From CAIWAH01 sp964602595 (lineage in GTDB: Bacteria > Verrucomicrobiota > Verrucomicrobiia > Limisphaerales > UBA9464), in assembly GCA_964602595.1 (NCBI GenBank), contig CAZRRO010000002.1, forward strand, positions 372,001 to 436,000: 64,000 bases of DNA, in the 5' to 3' direction. The notes beneath the pieces are model-generated. The model searched no databases. It was not told where the DNA came from and saw only the letters and a list, made by a program, of their open reading frames with translations. The position numbers were made by a program, and so were the translations under genes. Positions 38,098 through 46,778 of the stretch are shown piece by piece (position 1 is the stretch's first letter; each line of letters starts with the position of its first letter).

Positions 38098-39378
38098 TCA
38101 ACGGATCAGGAGATGTTCCCCGAGTTGCCGGAACACTTCCCGGAACAGGCGCGTCTGCACCCCCTGGCCAAGCATCTGCACGGCCGTCGCGTAGTGCTGG
38201 GTCCGCAAGCAACAGCCATGCAGCCGCTCGATTTCCGTCTGCCGGAGCAGCCGGGGACCGAACGGAGTCGCCACGAACGGGCCGGTGTTGATCTTGTGAT
38301 ACGACTTCGGGATGCACGGCAACCGCACTGTGTCCGGCTCCGCGACCGTGAAGGCAAATCCATGGCCCTGTGCCTGATGCCGGGCGTTGTGTGCGCGGAG
38401 GCCGGTCACGGTGCGGGCGATCCGTTCGGCGTCAGCCCGGTCCCGTTCCGGGTCCGGGCCATCGAGGAAGGCAGCCAACGGGGTGCGGTTGGCCTCGCCC
38501 GGAACCCGGAGCGTGAACGGGCGCTGGAGCGTCGCCACGAGCAACCACCGTTTGCGGACCTCGATTTCGTTCCACTCGCGGTTCGGGTCCAGCGTCGTCG
38601 CCTGCACCGCATACCCGAGCCGTTCCAGGTGCGTGACGACCAGTCGCCCGGCGAGGCTGGTCCCGAACGCGGGCACATTTTCCAGCACCACGGCGGCGGG
38701 CATCCGCTGTTGGATGAGCGCGAGGACCGGGAGGAAGAGGTCGCCGGAGTCACCGAGTTCCGGTTGGCCGGCCAGCGACTTCTTCGCCCGGCCGAGGTAG
38801 GAATGACTCGTGCACGGGACACCGCCGACGAGCACGTCAAACGCGGGCAACTCGGCGGGCAACACCGCCCGCAGGTCCGCCTGCACCAACAGCGCCCCGG
38901 GATGTTTCCCCTGCCATTCGTCCGCGTAGTCCGGTTCCAATTCCAGCCCGGCAGCAACCGTGAAATGCGGATTGCCGGTCAACGCCTCCGTCAGCGTGCC
39001 GCCCCCGGCAAACACTTCGAGCACCCGGAACGGCGGGGCCAAGGAACGACTGCGCTGGAGGGCGAAGGCCCGGCACGACGGCGTGACCGTGATGCGTTCG
39101 AAGGCGGCAAGGAGCTTCACCTCCGAATACTCCGCCAGGCCGTCGAGCAGCGAGTGGCTGGCGAGGTCAATGATGGGCCGTCGGCCTCCGGCTACTTCCC
39201 GGCTGGAGACATGGTTTTCGCCGAGCACCGCCGGGCGGAGCACCAATTCCTCCGCCTTGCGCTCGATGGCAAGCGGCATGCCCGGCTGGAACCCGAGCCG
39301 TTCCAGCCGAAACGACTCCACCCAGAGCCGGGGCGTGTCGCGGTTGCGGCCCAGCCGCTGGAAGGCGAGCAGGTTCAT
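38098..39378 (-). CDS. C5 cytosine DNA methyltransferase
   Basis: A 426-residue protein. Motif I is VLEVFAGGGTL (about residues 119-129), motif IV VGGVPCTSHS with the catalytic Cys189, motif VI AVVLENV and a motif VIII-like EVRKRWLLVA. About 110 extra N-terminal residues are of unknown nature. The start at 39378 overlaps the stop of the replication initiator gene (ATGA), so it is coupled to it. No cognate restriction gene is adjacent: probably an orphan enzyme protecting the element or affecting its replication. A longer upstream frame is a shadow of the initiator gene. Confidence 0.88.
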   Translation of the reverse strand: MNLLAFQRLGRNRDTPRLWVESFRLERLGFQPGMPLAIERKAEELVLRPAVLGENHVSSREVAGGRRPIIDLASHSLLDGLAEYSEVKLLAAFERITVTPSCRAFALQRSRSLAPPFRVLEVFAGGGTLTEALTGNPHFTVAAGLELEPDYADEWQGKHPGALLVQADLRAVLPAELPAFDVLVGGVPCTSHSYLGRAKKSLAGQPELGDSGDLFLPVLALIQQRMPAAVVLENVPAFGTSLAGRLVVTHLERLGYAVQATTLDPNREWNEIEVRKRWLLVATLQRPFTLRVPGEANRTPLAAFLDGPDPERDRADAERIARTVTGLRAHNARHQAQGHGFAFTVAEPDTVRLPCIPKSYHKINTGPFVATPFGPRLLRQTEIERLHGCCLRTQHYATAVQMLGQGVQTRLFREVFRQLGEHLLIR

Positions 39379-40796
39379 GCGCCCTCCGCCTGGAGACATT
39401 GGAGGGCGTAAGCCTCCAGCAAGTTCTGGCGGAGCGTCTGGGCAATCCGGCCCCCCTGCCGGAGCAGCCGGTTTTCGGCGGGCTGCGCGGCGGCCAACGC
39501 CTCGGCTTCCTGCCGCTGGCGTTCCGCGGGTGAGAGCGCGTCCCAGAACCCGGCGACCGCCTGGGCCCGGGCCTGGAGGCGCGCCTGCTCCTGTTCCGCC
39601 TGCCGCTGGGCGCGGGCTTCCGCGGCGCGGGCCCGTTCGGCGGCGGCGGCGGCGCGTTTCACCTGGTCGGCCTGGCTCACGAACGCGCGGGGCGGCGCAT
39701 ACTCGCCGCGGATGGAGCTCACCAGGTAACCGGCCGGATTGCGCGCGAGGCATTTGTCCTGCTGGGCGACGAGCCAGTCGAACACCTCCAACTGGCTGCG
39801 GATGCGGTCCGAGGGAAACTCCGCGCACAGCGCCCGCGCCGAACTGGCGGTGACGCCGCGGGCGCCCAGCGCCACGGCCAGCTCGTCCTGGGCGGGGTCC
39901 GGCGGCGCCGGGGGGCGCCGGGCCGCCGCCTTCGCGAAGCCCACCCGCCAGTCCCCGCAGCGGACCTTGCGGAAGCGTTCCGAGTCGGGCACCGGCTCCA
40001 GGAAGCCGGCCTGCTCCAGTTCGAGGATGGCGGGCCGGAGCTTCCGCTTGAGGTCGGTCGCGTCGTAGTTGCGGGACAGCCCGACATGCTCCCAGCACAG
40101 CTCCTTCAGGTTGAACTCGTAGCGGGGCCGGTGGAAGAACCGCTTGTCGAGGAAGCGGTAGAGCCGTTTGGCGATGGCGCTGTCGAGCCGCTGGACGAAC
40201 TCGAAGTCGAGGCTCTTGAGGTTGCCTGCGCGGAAGCTGCGGAAGAGCACGTCGTTCCAGCTGAACGTCGAGAACTGCAAGCTGCCCTGCCGGGAGGCGC
40301 CCCGGGGGCTGTCGCGGTCGAAGAGCGTCACGTTGTCGAGGACGTGGAACTTCTCGTCCACCCAGCATTGCTCCGCGCGGTTCCACCACGCGTGGTCGTA
40401 GTAGAGCGTGACCCCGACCCAGCGGTTGAGCGACAGCGCGATGCGGGCGTAACTCTTGGACTCCTCGCGCCAGCCCAGCAGCCGGATGAGCTCGTAGCGG
40501 GTGAAGTTCACCCGCCGGTCGGCGAAGCCGCCGAGGCGCGAGAGCTGGAGCAGCCCGAGCAGCACCTCGTCGTCATGGGCGGTGGGCAGGCCGTATTCGT
40601 CGGAGCCGGTGATCGTCAGCCTGCGTGTCACCATCTCGCCGCGGTTGGCGTCCCAGATGCGGTCCTCGAACACCATCGTCTTCTGGCCCGGCGCGAGCCG
40701 GTCCGCGAGCGCGCACAGCGGAAACTCCGCGAGATTCAGTTCATCCTTGCCGTCCTGGAACTTCAGCGGCGCCTCGTCCACCCGTCTTTCCCCCAC
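39375..40796 (-). CDS. Replication initiator protein A (RPA-like)
   Basis: A 473-residue protein resembling the plasmid replication initiator A family: an N-terminal NLAEFPLCALADR, then FEDRIWDANRGEMVTRRLTI, and winged-helix segments with VNFTRYELIRLLGWREESKS. The C-terminal third is coiled-coil/Ala-Arg-Glu rich. It would bind iterons or an origin near its promoter (40797-41220) and start replication of the excised or plasmid form. Coupled to the methyltransferase by 4-bp overlap. Confidence 0.82.
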   Translation of the reverse strand: MGERRVDEAPLKFQDGKDELNLAEFPLCALADRLAPGQKTMVFEDRIWDANRGEMVTRRLTITGSDEYGLPTAHDDEVLLGLLQLSRLGGFADRRVNFTRYELIRLLGWREESKSYARIALSLNRWVGVTLYYDHAWWNRAEQCWVDEKFHVLDNVTLFDRDSPRGASRQGSLQFSTFSWNDVLFRSFRAGNLKSLDFEFVQRLDSAIAKRLYRFLDKRFFHRPRYEFNLKELCWEHVGLSRNYDATDLKRKLRPAILELEQAGFLEPVPDSERFRKVRCGDWRVGFAKAAARRPPAPPDPAQDELAVALGARGVTASSARALCAEFPSDRIRSQLEVFDWLVAQQDKCLARNPAGYLVSSIRGEYAPPRAFVSQADQVKRAAAAAERARAAEARAQRQAEQEQARLQARAQAVAGFWDALSPAERQRQEAEALAAAQPAENRLLRQGGRIAQTLRQNLLEAYALQCLQAEGA

Positions 40797-41220
40797 ACCG
40801 TCCTCCCGGAAAATCCCGCAACAACCGGCGCGTGGCCTGTTGTCGGTTACAAAGTTAGTTCAACACCGTTAAAGGTTATACTCTGAAACCCGTAGTCCGG
40901 ACAAGGGGTTGGCCGACTTTATCCGCCCCGGCTCCCGGCTTTTTCCGGTCCGGTTCCCCGTGCGGGTCCGCCCCGTTTCCCGGTAATGCCCGCCCCGAAT
41001 CCCCGTAGTTTCCCGCCTCATTTCCCGGGGCCGGACCGGCCGGTTTCCCGGTGGCGCCGGGCCGACCGGCGGACCAGCCAGCAAGCCAGCAAGCTTGCCT
41101 GCCAGCCAGGCGGTTGGCCCGGTGGCCGGCCGGCCGGCCCAGTGGACCGCTTGCGGGCCGGACCGCAGGCGTGCTACAAGGCAAGGCTGGGGGCGGAAGG
41201 CCACCCGAAGGAGGGGACGC
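40797..41220. other. Rep-Par intergenic region, candidate replication origin
   Basis: The 424 bp between the divergent replication initiator and ParA genes hold no gene. They must contain both promoters, and by analogy with plasmids the origin and possibly parS. The AT-rich part near 40845-40885 is a plausible rep promoter or melting region. Repeated TTTCCCG words occur at 40975-41052. Confidence 0.5.
40975..41052. repeat. Iteron-like TTTCCCG repeats
   Basis: Four copies of a GTTTCCCGGT-like word start near 40975, 41008, 41020 and 41043 (the second and third imperfect). Spacings of 33, 12 and 23 bp are close to multiples of one helical turn, as expected for binding sites of an initiator on one DNA face. 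Copy number is low and the GC-rich setting makes chance matches more likely. Confidence 0.4.
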
Positions 41221-41904
41221 ATGATCGTGGCACTGACAAATTCGAAGGGCGGGGTGGGCAAGTCCACCCTCGCCGTGCATCTGGCCGTCTGGCTGCGGGA
41301 GCAGGGGGCCCGCGTCGCCCTCGTGGACTCGGACGTGCAAAGCTCGTCCTCCGGCTGGCTGCACGAGGCCGCCCCGGAGATTCCGCTCTATCGGCTGCCC
41401 ACGCCGGACGAGGTGCTCGAACAGTTGCCCCGGCTGCGCGGGGAGTTCGACCACCTGGTCGCCGACGGACCGGCCGGCCTTTCAGAAGTGACGCGCACGC
41501 TGCTGTTCGTGGCCGACCTGACCCTGCTGCCCTGCGGGCCGTCGGTGCTCGACCTCCGGGCGGCGAACGACGCCATCCGGGCCGTGCGCCAGGTGCAGGC
41601 GATCCGGGGCGGGCCCCCGCGGGCCCTGCTCGTGCCCAACAAGCTGCAAGTCCAATACCGGCTCAGCCAGGAGTTCCTGACCGCCGCCCAGTCGTTGGCC
41701 GTGCCTGCGACCGGCGGCCTGCGCCTGCGCCAGACCTACGCGGACGCACCGGGGCAAGGCACGGTCGTGTGGCGGATGGGCGCGCGGGGTGCGGCCGCGG
41801 CCGCCGAGATCCGAGGATTATTTGAGGAGGTAATGAGCCATGAACGAACGACGACCCCTGACCCAGGCCCTGCAGCCGGTGGAGCTGCCCCCGGGCGCCC
41901 TTGA
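41221..41904 (+). CDS. parA: ParA-family partition ATPase
   Basis: A 227-residue ParA/MinD-type ATPase of the short plasmid class. The deviant Walker A KGGVGKST is at residues 9-16, and DSDVQSSSSGWL carries the Walker A' Asp. The ATG at 41221 has a strong ribosome binding site (AAGGAGGGG at 41209-41217). The 3' end overlaps the partner gene by 65 bp, suggesting coupling. Role: segregation of the extrachromosomal form. Confidence 0.92.
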   Translation: MIVALTNSKGGVGKSTLAVHLAVWLREQGARVALVDSDVQSSSSGWLHEAAPEIPLYRLPTPDEVLEQLPRLRGEFDHLVADGPAGLSEVTRTLLFVADLTLLPCGPSVLDLRAANDAIRAVRQVQAIRGGPPRALLVPNKLQVQYRLSQEFLTAAQSLAVPATGGLRLRQTYADAPGQGTVVWRMGARGAAAAAEIRGLFEEVMSHERTTTPDPGPAAGGAAPGRP

Positions 41905-42253
41905 TTTCATCCGGGCGGGGACACCCCAGCCCGTCCGGCCGGCCGGAGCGCCGGAAGTGCCGGCCGCGTTGTCCAGCGCGCCGCCCGCCCCCGCGCGGGA
42001 AGTGGCCCCGCGCCCGGAGGCCGCCGGCCCCAAGCCGGTCCGGGCCCGCCCGGGGCGCGAGGCGGAGCCGGAGCTGCTGCCCCCGCGCAACCTCGTGACG
42101 CTCTCCATCCGGGTGCGTCCGGAGATTCCCGACGCCCTGCTGCGGGCCGCCACCGAACGAAAGCTCAAACGCCACAAGGCCCACCGCCAGCAGGAGATCG
42201 CGGCCGAGGCCCTGACCCAGTGGCTGACCCGCCACGGTTACCTGGACGAGTGA
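41840..42253 (+). CDS. ParA partner, putative RHH-type centromere-binding protein
   Basis: A 137-residue protein: a Pro/Ala-rich disordered N-terminal 80 residues, then a C-terminal ribbon-helix-helix-like part (NLVTLSIRVRPEIPDALLRA, KLKRHKAHRQQEIAAEALTQ, WLTRHGYL). Layout and position after ParA fit a ParG/RHH-type adaptor. ParB sequence features are absent. Confidence 0.7.
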   Translation: MNERRPLTQALQPVELPPGALDFIRAGTPQPVRPAGAPEVPAALSSAPPAPAREVAPRPEAAGPKPVRARPGREAEPELLPPRNLVTLSIRVRPEIPDALLRAATERKLKRHKAHRQQEIAAEALTQWLTRHGYLDE

Positions 42254-42289
42254 ACGCCCGGCACTCAACCACCGTTTGTATAACCACGG

Positions 42290-43577
42290 CTGTCGCGCAC
42301 CGACCGGACACGGTATGAGACCGGCAGGGGCGGCGCACCCGGTGCGTTGCCCCGGACAAGTGATGCCAACGCATCCCTTTGACTTCACCAGACGGACCCT
42401 GCCCCCGGAAAACCGGTTTCACCAACCGGCGGAAGGACACGGCCTCACCGGCCGCGACGGCAGGGTTCCGTAGAGCTGGATGCCACGAGAGTGGCCCGTC
42501 CAGTTCGAGAGGGGCTTGGGGAAGTAATCCTCTGGTCACCAACCAGAGAGTAATCTCCCGATTCTACCTCATGAAATGACCCAGGGAGTCAGGGCGAGCG
42601 GGAAACGCTTTCCGGTGCGAATCCGGGAAGTTGTCAGGCTCAAAGCAGGTGCGAGGGAGACCTCAAATCCTGTCGGTGGGGGAGCGGACCAAAGCCCTGC
42701 GGGGCCATTCGGGTGCAAGGCCCGTCAGGTTCGCCCAACGCCGCTGGCGTCGGGAGCCTTCCCGTGGTGACACGGAGAAGCCGGAGGTGATTTGCCTCCG
42801 GGGTTCCGCTGAGAGAAGGCGGACCGCGAAAAGCTCAACGATGAGAGGGGCGTCAAGCCCTTGCCAGTGAGCCCATGCGGAGACGGTGCCGAACCGGCAA
42901 CGTCCGACGGGGAGGGATAGGTGACCGCTTCTGTATTCTGGTCGCCGAAATCCGCCCCCAGCGAGGGGCGGGAAACTATGCCGGGACGGGAGTCCCGGAC
43001 ATACCCCGTCGGATGAGGACGCTGCGGCGTCCGGCCGACGTGACCGCATGGGTGGAGAGCGTGACTAACCGCGCAAGGAGCCAAGGCGGCCGGGGTGGTG
43101 CCCGGTGCCGGGGGAGAAATCCCCCGGTGATTCAAACGCCAGCTCTGATGAGAGTGTTCCCAGTAGGACCCAGCCTCGGCTGGACGCAACCCGGGCAAGG
43201 CAGTCCGGGTGGCGTGTGCGTGCCCACGGGTGGTGCCGGGCACAGGCGCACACACGAAAGGAACGACGGAAGGAATCCGTCGCGGTGAAGTCGGGGCGGG
43301 TGGACACTTCGGTCCACCCGCCCGGTGGCAGGCCACGGGGCGATGCGCTCAGAACAGTGTTTGCGGGGACGCCAGCAGTGTCCTGAGGGCGGCGCGTGCC
43401 GGTTTTTCGGTTCAGGTTTTGGTCAAGGTGGTCCGGTCCAAGGTGCGCTACCGCCAGGGAGTTCGCTACTGCGACGCTGGAATACAGCGGGCGCGATTTG
43501 CGAAGGCCTGGCCGGTTCGGCTGCGCCGGTTTTGCCGCAGGTTCTGTCACCGTGGAGTGAACGATGGTTTTGGCTTG
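42290..43577 (+). ncRNA. Candidate large structured non-coding RNA
   Basis: About 1.3 kb with no credible gene on either strand but an unusual density of strong hairpins from about 42470 to 43330. Examples: 42476-42503 (loop GAGA), 42530-42548, 42762-42775 (loop GTGA), 42781-42801 (7-bp stem), 42952-42971, 42981-42998 (loop GGGA), 43017-43032 (loop TGCG), 43108-43127 (8-bp stem, loop GAAA), 43214-43253 (12 pairs, bulged), 43264-43282 (7-bp stem) and 43294-43323 (12-bp perfect stem). Several loops are GNRA type, as in large folded RNAs. No group II intron domain V or known large RNA was recognised. Strand (plus) is inferred from GNRA loops reading on the plus strand and from the terminator-like hairpin at 43578. 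Ends are approximate. Confidence 0.5.
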
Positions 43578-43616
43578 GGAGACTGTGCCGCAAACAGTCT
43601 CCAACCCATTCTTTTT
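43578..43616 (+). terminator. Terminator-like hairpin with GCCGCAA loop
   Basis: A perfect 9-bp stem (GGAGACTGT / ACAGTCTCC) encloses the loop GCCGCAA; a TTTTT run follows nine bases later (43612-43616). It lies at the end of the structured region and 13 bp before the next gene start. A related hairpin with loop GCCTCAA is at 47930-47955. Confidence 0.5.
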
Positions 43617-43628
43617 CGGGAGGGCAGC

Positions 43629-44333
43629 ATGTATCGTTGGGTCGCCGTCAGCGTGGCGGGTTTCCTGCAACAGCTCGCGGTCAGCTACGTGGCCAACGGC
43701 TATTTCTTCTACGTCACCGGGTGGATTCCCGGGGACAAGCCGCCGGAGGCGGTGGATGCCAAGCTCATGGGCCGCTACGGCATCGGCTGCTCGAAATGGG
43801 CCAACGCCCGGCGCCAGGCGCGGGGCGAAGCCAAGGTGCAATACCTCCGGCACGGCCGCTTCTTCGTGCTGATCGCCACCGCGGGCCGGCATCCCTTCTT
43901 CGTCCTGGAAACGCAGGTCCGCGACCTGCGCCGGGCCCCCCTCGTCTGCTTCGGATATTCGGTCGGCGCCTGGCAGGACAGCCGGGGGCGATGGGGGCCG
44001 TCGGTGCGGCTGACGGAGACCACCCTGGAACGGGTCCGGGCCGCGCTGCGGCCGCGGGCCCTCCGGGCGACGCCCGAGGAACTGACGGCCACCCTGCGGG
44101 ATTTCCGCCTGGCTCTCTACGCCCCGGTGCGGCGCCAGGTCGCGCGCCTCCTGCGGGAAGTGAACCGGGCCCGGCAGGCCGCGGGCCTGGACCCGGTGTG
44201 CCCGGCGCCGGGCCGCCGCCAGCCAGTCCGGCCGTTTGCGTCCGGCCCCGTCGATGTGGTATGGGATACTTTGGGAGAACCTGCCGATGCCGAACCAATC
44301 CTCCGTCCGAAGCCACGTCCCCCGAACCCCTGA
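43629..44333 (+). CDS. Hypothetical protein downstream of the structured region
   Basis: A 234-residue basic protein of unknown family. The start at 43629 (MYRWVAVSVAGFLQQLAVSY) follows GGGAGG; the frame is open further upstream through the structured region but without coding character. Contains GYFFYVTGWIPGDKPPEAVD and FLVLI-type strands, then an Arg-rich C-terminal helix region (ARLLREVNRARQAAG) and a Pro-rich tail. Adjacent position suggests a possible functional link with the upstream RNA candidate, which is inference only. Confidence 0.65.
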   Translation: MYRWVAVSVAGFLQQLAVSYVANGYFFYVTGWIPGDKPPEAVDAKLMGRYGIGCSKWANARRQARGEAKVQYLRHGRFFVLIATAGRHPFFVLETQVRDLRRAPLVCFGYSVGAWQDSRGRWGPSVRLTETTLERVRAALRPRALRATPEELTATLRDFRLALYAPVRRQVARLLREVNRARQAAGLDPVCPAPGRRQPVRPFASGPVDVVWDTLGEPADAEPILRPKPRPPNP

Positions 44334-44640
44334 AACGCCGCCGGGACCCGGCGATTTTCCCGCCCACCTCGCCGTGGCCCGCCTGACGCTGGGCCGGGTT
44401 GTGATCACCGCCGCCGCGGCGGCGGTCCTGCCGGACCACGAAGTGGTCGGTGCGCTCCGCCGCCATGCGGCCAAGGATTGGGGGCAGCTTACGCCGGAAG
44501 ACTGGAACGCCAACGAGGTGGCCCTGCGCGAAGGCGCCCGGGTGCTCTCCTGTTACCGGGCGGCCAACCGGGTTTCGTTCTGGATCATCACGGAAGCGGA
44601 CCGCTCCCAAACCACCGTGCTCCTGCCGGCCGACTACTGA
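44287..44640 (+). CDS. Conserved plasmid-type protein
   Basis: A 117-residue protein with a pattern known from many plasmid and ICE proteins: ARLTLGRVVITAAAAAVLPD, RRHAAKDWGQL, NEVALREGARVLSCYRAANR and WIITEADRSQTTVLLPADY. The molecular role is unknown. The start at 44287 follows GGGAGAA; it overlaps the end of the upstream gene in another frame. Confidence 0.8.
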   Translation: MPNQSSVRSHVPRTPETPPGPGDFPAHLAVARLTLGRVVITAAAAAVLPDHEVVGALRRHAAKDWGQLTPEDWNANEVALREGARVLSCYRAANRVSFWIITEADRSQTTVLLPADY

Positions 44641-44659
44641 GCGGCCGGACTTCAACCCT

Positions 44660-44914
44660 TCAGCGGGTTCGCCGGGCAGCCTTGGGTTTAGTCCGGGGAC
44701 GGGCCGGACCGGCCTCCGGTTCGGGCCGGAACGACCGGAGCCGTTCGCTGAACTGGGACAGGCTGAGGGACAGTTCCCGCGCCTTCACCGCGAGTTCGCA
44801 CAGGACCGGCTGCTCCTCCGGTTGCGCCACGCTCAGGGCCTCCTCCAGCCGCCCGTTCAGGGTGCAGGCGAGGTTTTCACAGGAGCGGAGGACGTCGGCG
44901 GTGGTGATCTTCAT
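44660..44914 (-). CDS. Small hypothetical protein
   Basis: An 84-residue protein, mostly helical (VLRSCENLACTLNGRLEEAL, then VLCELAVKARELSLSLSQF), with a basic Pro-rich tail. Composition looks like a genuine protein. Family not recognised; converges with the preceding gene. Confidence 0.5.
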   Translation of the reverse strand: MKITTADVLRSCENLACTLNGRLEEALSVAQPEEQPVLCELAVKARELSLSLSQFSERLRSFRPEPEAGPARPRTKPKAARRTR

Positions 44915-45025
44915 GCAATCCGGTCGGGGTTTCTGGGGAACACGTTTTCGGACTTAACCCGTTCCAAGCTACCCGAATTCACCGGTGGGATCAACGGGCG
45001 GGCGGACACCGCCCGCGGTCCGCGC

Positions 45026-46003
45026 TCAATACTCGACCTTGAAGGAAGGGGAGTCCTCGGGCTTCGACCGACGGCGGTCGTAGAGCCGCGTCGTCGTGAT
45101 GGACTGGTGCCCGAGCCATTCCTGCACCTTGGTGATGTCCGCCCCGTGTTCGAGGGCGTTGGTCGCCGCGGTCGCCCGCAGCACATGGGGCCGCAACAGT
45201 TGTTCCGGAATCTTCGCCGCCGCCGCATAGCGTTTCAGCACGTCCTTGTAGATGGAGGAGCTGTTCAGCGGCTGGTCCAGGCCGCCGACCGGGTTGGTCA
45301 CGGGCCGGAACAGGGCACCGGCCTCGTCCGCCCGGTGGCCCAGTGCGTCGAGGTATTCCTCCAGCAGGCCCACGGCGCGGGAGTTCATGGGCAGATACCG
45401 CAGTTTTCCGCCCTTGCCGTGGACCACGAGCGTCGGCACGCCCCGGCGCAGCTGGTAGTCCTGCACCCGCAACCGGCACAGCTCACCCCGGCGCAGCCCG
45501 TGATACAGCAGCACCGCCAGGATGGCCCGGTCCCGCCGTCCCTTGAGCGTGTCCGCCGCGGGCGCTTCCAGCAGGCGCCGGGCCTGCGCGTCGGACAGGG
45601 CAGGGGTCTTGCCCTCGTTCGCGCCCTCGCGCGGGCGTTTCACCCCGTTCACGGGATTGCGGGCGATGCTGTTCTCCTCGCACAGGAAATCGAACAGCTC
45701 GGAGACGGCGGCCAGCTTCCGGCGGATGGTCGCCGGTTGGAGCGTCCGGCGCTCCATGTCCTTGCGCCACGCCAGGACGTGGGCACGGGAGACGCGGGCG
45801 AACTCCTCCGGCTGGCTCAGGCCCACGAACCGCATGAACTCGACGAGGTCGTGCTGGTAGGCCCGGCGGGTGTTCGGGTTCGCGAGGTTGGCGAGCCATT
45901 CGAGGAAGTGGGGGATCTCGTTCAACGCCTGGAACTGCGCCTGGCTCAGGCGACGCTCCGTCACCGCCACCGGTCCGCAATCCTGCTCCGTCTTCCTTCC
46001 CAT
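45026..46003 (-). CDS. XerC/D-like tyrosine recombinase
   Basis: A 325-residue tyrosine recombinase with a complete catalytic set: Arg171 in YHGLRRGELC, Lys200 in GKGGKLRYLP, H273-x-x-R276 in RPHVLRATAAT, His299 in WLGHQSITTT and Tyr308 in RLYDRR. A SAM-like N-terminal domain precedes it. Start at 46003 is used; an upstream extension overlaps the antitoxin gene on the other strand. It may resolve multimers of the replicating form or excise part of the element, separate from the tRNA-proximal integrase. Confidence 0.9.
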   Translation of the reverse strand: MGRKTEQDCGPVAVTERRLSQAQFQALNEIPHFLEWLANLANPNTRRAYQHDLVEFMRFVGLSQPEEFARVSRAHVLAWRKDMERRTLQPATIRRKLAAVSELFDFLCEENSIARNPVNGVKRPREGANEGKTPALSDAQARRLLEAPAADTLKGRRDRAILAVLLYHGLRRGELCRLRVQDYQLRRGVPTLVVHGKGGKLRYLPMNSRAVGLLEEYLDALGHRADEAGALFRPVTNPVGGLDQPLNSSSIYKDVLKRYAAAAKIPEQLLRPHVLRATAATNALEHGADITKVQEWLGHQSITTTRLYDRRRSKPEDSPSFKVEY

Positions 46004-46119
46004 CCGCCGCCTCCCGCGGGCCAGTGTGCCACAGGTTGGCCCCTCCGCGCGAGGGGTCATGGTCATCCAAACTTGGCGGACGGTCCGGGCGATGCTGAAC
46101 TGGCCGGACGCGGAACCTG

Positions 46120-46371
46120 ATGAGCACCCTTTCCATTTCGGTCCCATTGGCTGAGGCCAAACGCACGCTGTCTGAACTCGTGGACCGGGCCGGTCGGGGC
46201 GAGGAGTTCGTCCTCACGCGGCACGGGGTCGAAGTCGCCCGGCTGATCCCCGCCAGGAGACCGAGTCGGGAGGATGTGGGCGACGCCATCGCCCGGATGC
46301 GGGCCACCCGGCCGGGCCGGACTGTCCCGGCCGCCGAACTGCGCGCGTGGCGGACCGCGGGCCGCCGGTAA
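46120..46371 (+). CDS. Phd/YefM-type antitoxin (orphan)
   Basis: An 83-residue antitoxin: ISVPLAEAKRTLSELVDRAG, RGEEFVLTRHGVEVARLIPA. The N-terminal Phd fold binds DNA and the C-terminus would neutralise a toxin. No toxin gene follows on the plus strand; the downstream genes are the minus-strand AbiE pair. Confidence 0.85.
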   Translation: MSTLSISVPLAEAKRTLSELVDRAGRGEEFVLTRHGVEVARLIPARRPSREDVGDAIARMRATRPGRTVPAAELRAWRTAGRR

Positions 46372-46385
46372 GTTTCGCGCGCCGC

Positions 46386-46778
46386 CTACGCCGCCCGCCA
46401 CGGCCCGCCGCCCGGCCATTTCTGCGGGAACCCGGCCGGCCGATTCGCGGCGGTGACCGCGGGCAGGAGAAAGCCGCTGATCGCCACGACCACCTCCGGC
46501 AATTCGGGCATAGGTTCGCGGCGCACCGCCTTCTTCCAGAAGGCGCGCCACTGCGTCTGCTTCACCTTGTCCCGGGCGACCCCGCCGCCCCATGCGGTGA
46601 GCAGCATCGCCCCCTTGAGGATGAACTGCTCCCGGTGCGGGGAACGCGACAGGCGGTAGAGCAGCCGCTCGATGCAGTAGCGGTCGAGCAGTTCGCCGTT
46701 CGGCTGACCGCTGGCGTGGGCCAGCGCGAGCAGCCGCTGGCGGACGGAGGCGGCGACGTTGCGGAGCGGTTTCTTCAT
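46386..46778 (-). pseudogene. AbiEii toxin with internal deletion
   Basis: 130 residues; intact AbiEii-type toxins are around 250-300. The N-terminus (YCIERLLYRLSRSPHREQFI, LKGAMLLTAWGG) leads without frame loss directly into the C-terminal part (VKQTQWRAFWKKA ... WPGGGPWRAA). The nucleotidyltransferase catalytic region with the acidic pair, expected straight after LKGAMLL..W, is gone. The toxin is therefore most likely inactive. Start overlaps the antitoxin stop by 4 bp. Confidence 0.82.

Noticed and set aside
38098..40389. 763-codon version of the methyltransferase
   Set aside because: The upstream half is the replication initiator in another frame; the gene proper starts at 39378.
42290..43577. 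Group II intron with maturase
   Set aside because: No reverse transcriptase or maturase gene and no recognisable domain V (AGC...GTT arrangement around a GAAA loop); kept only as a generic structured RNA candidate.
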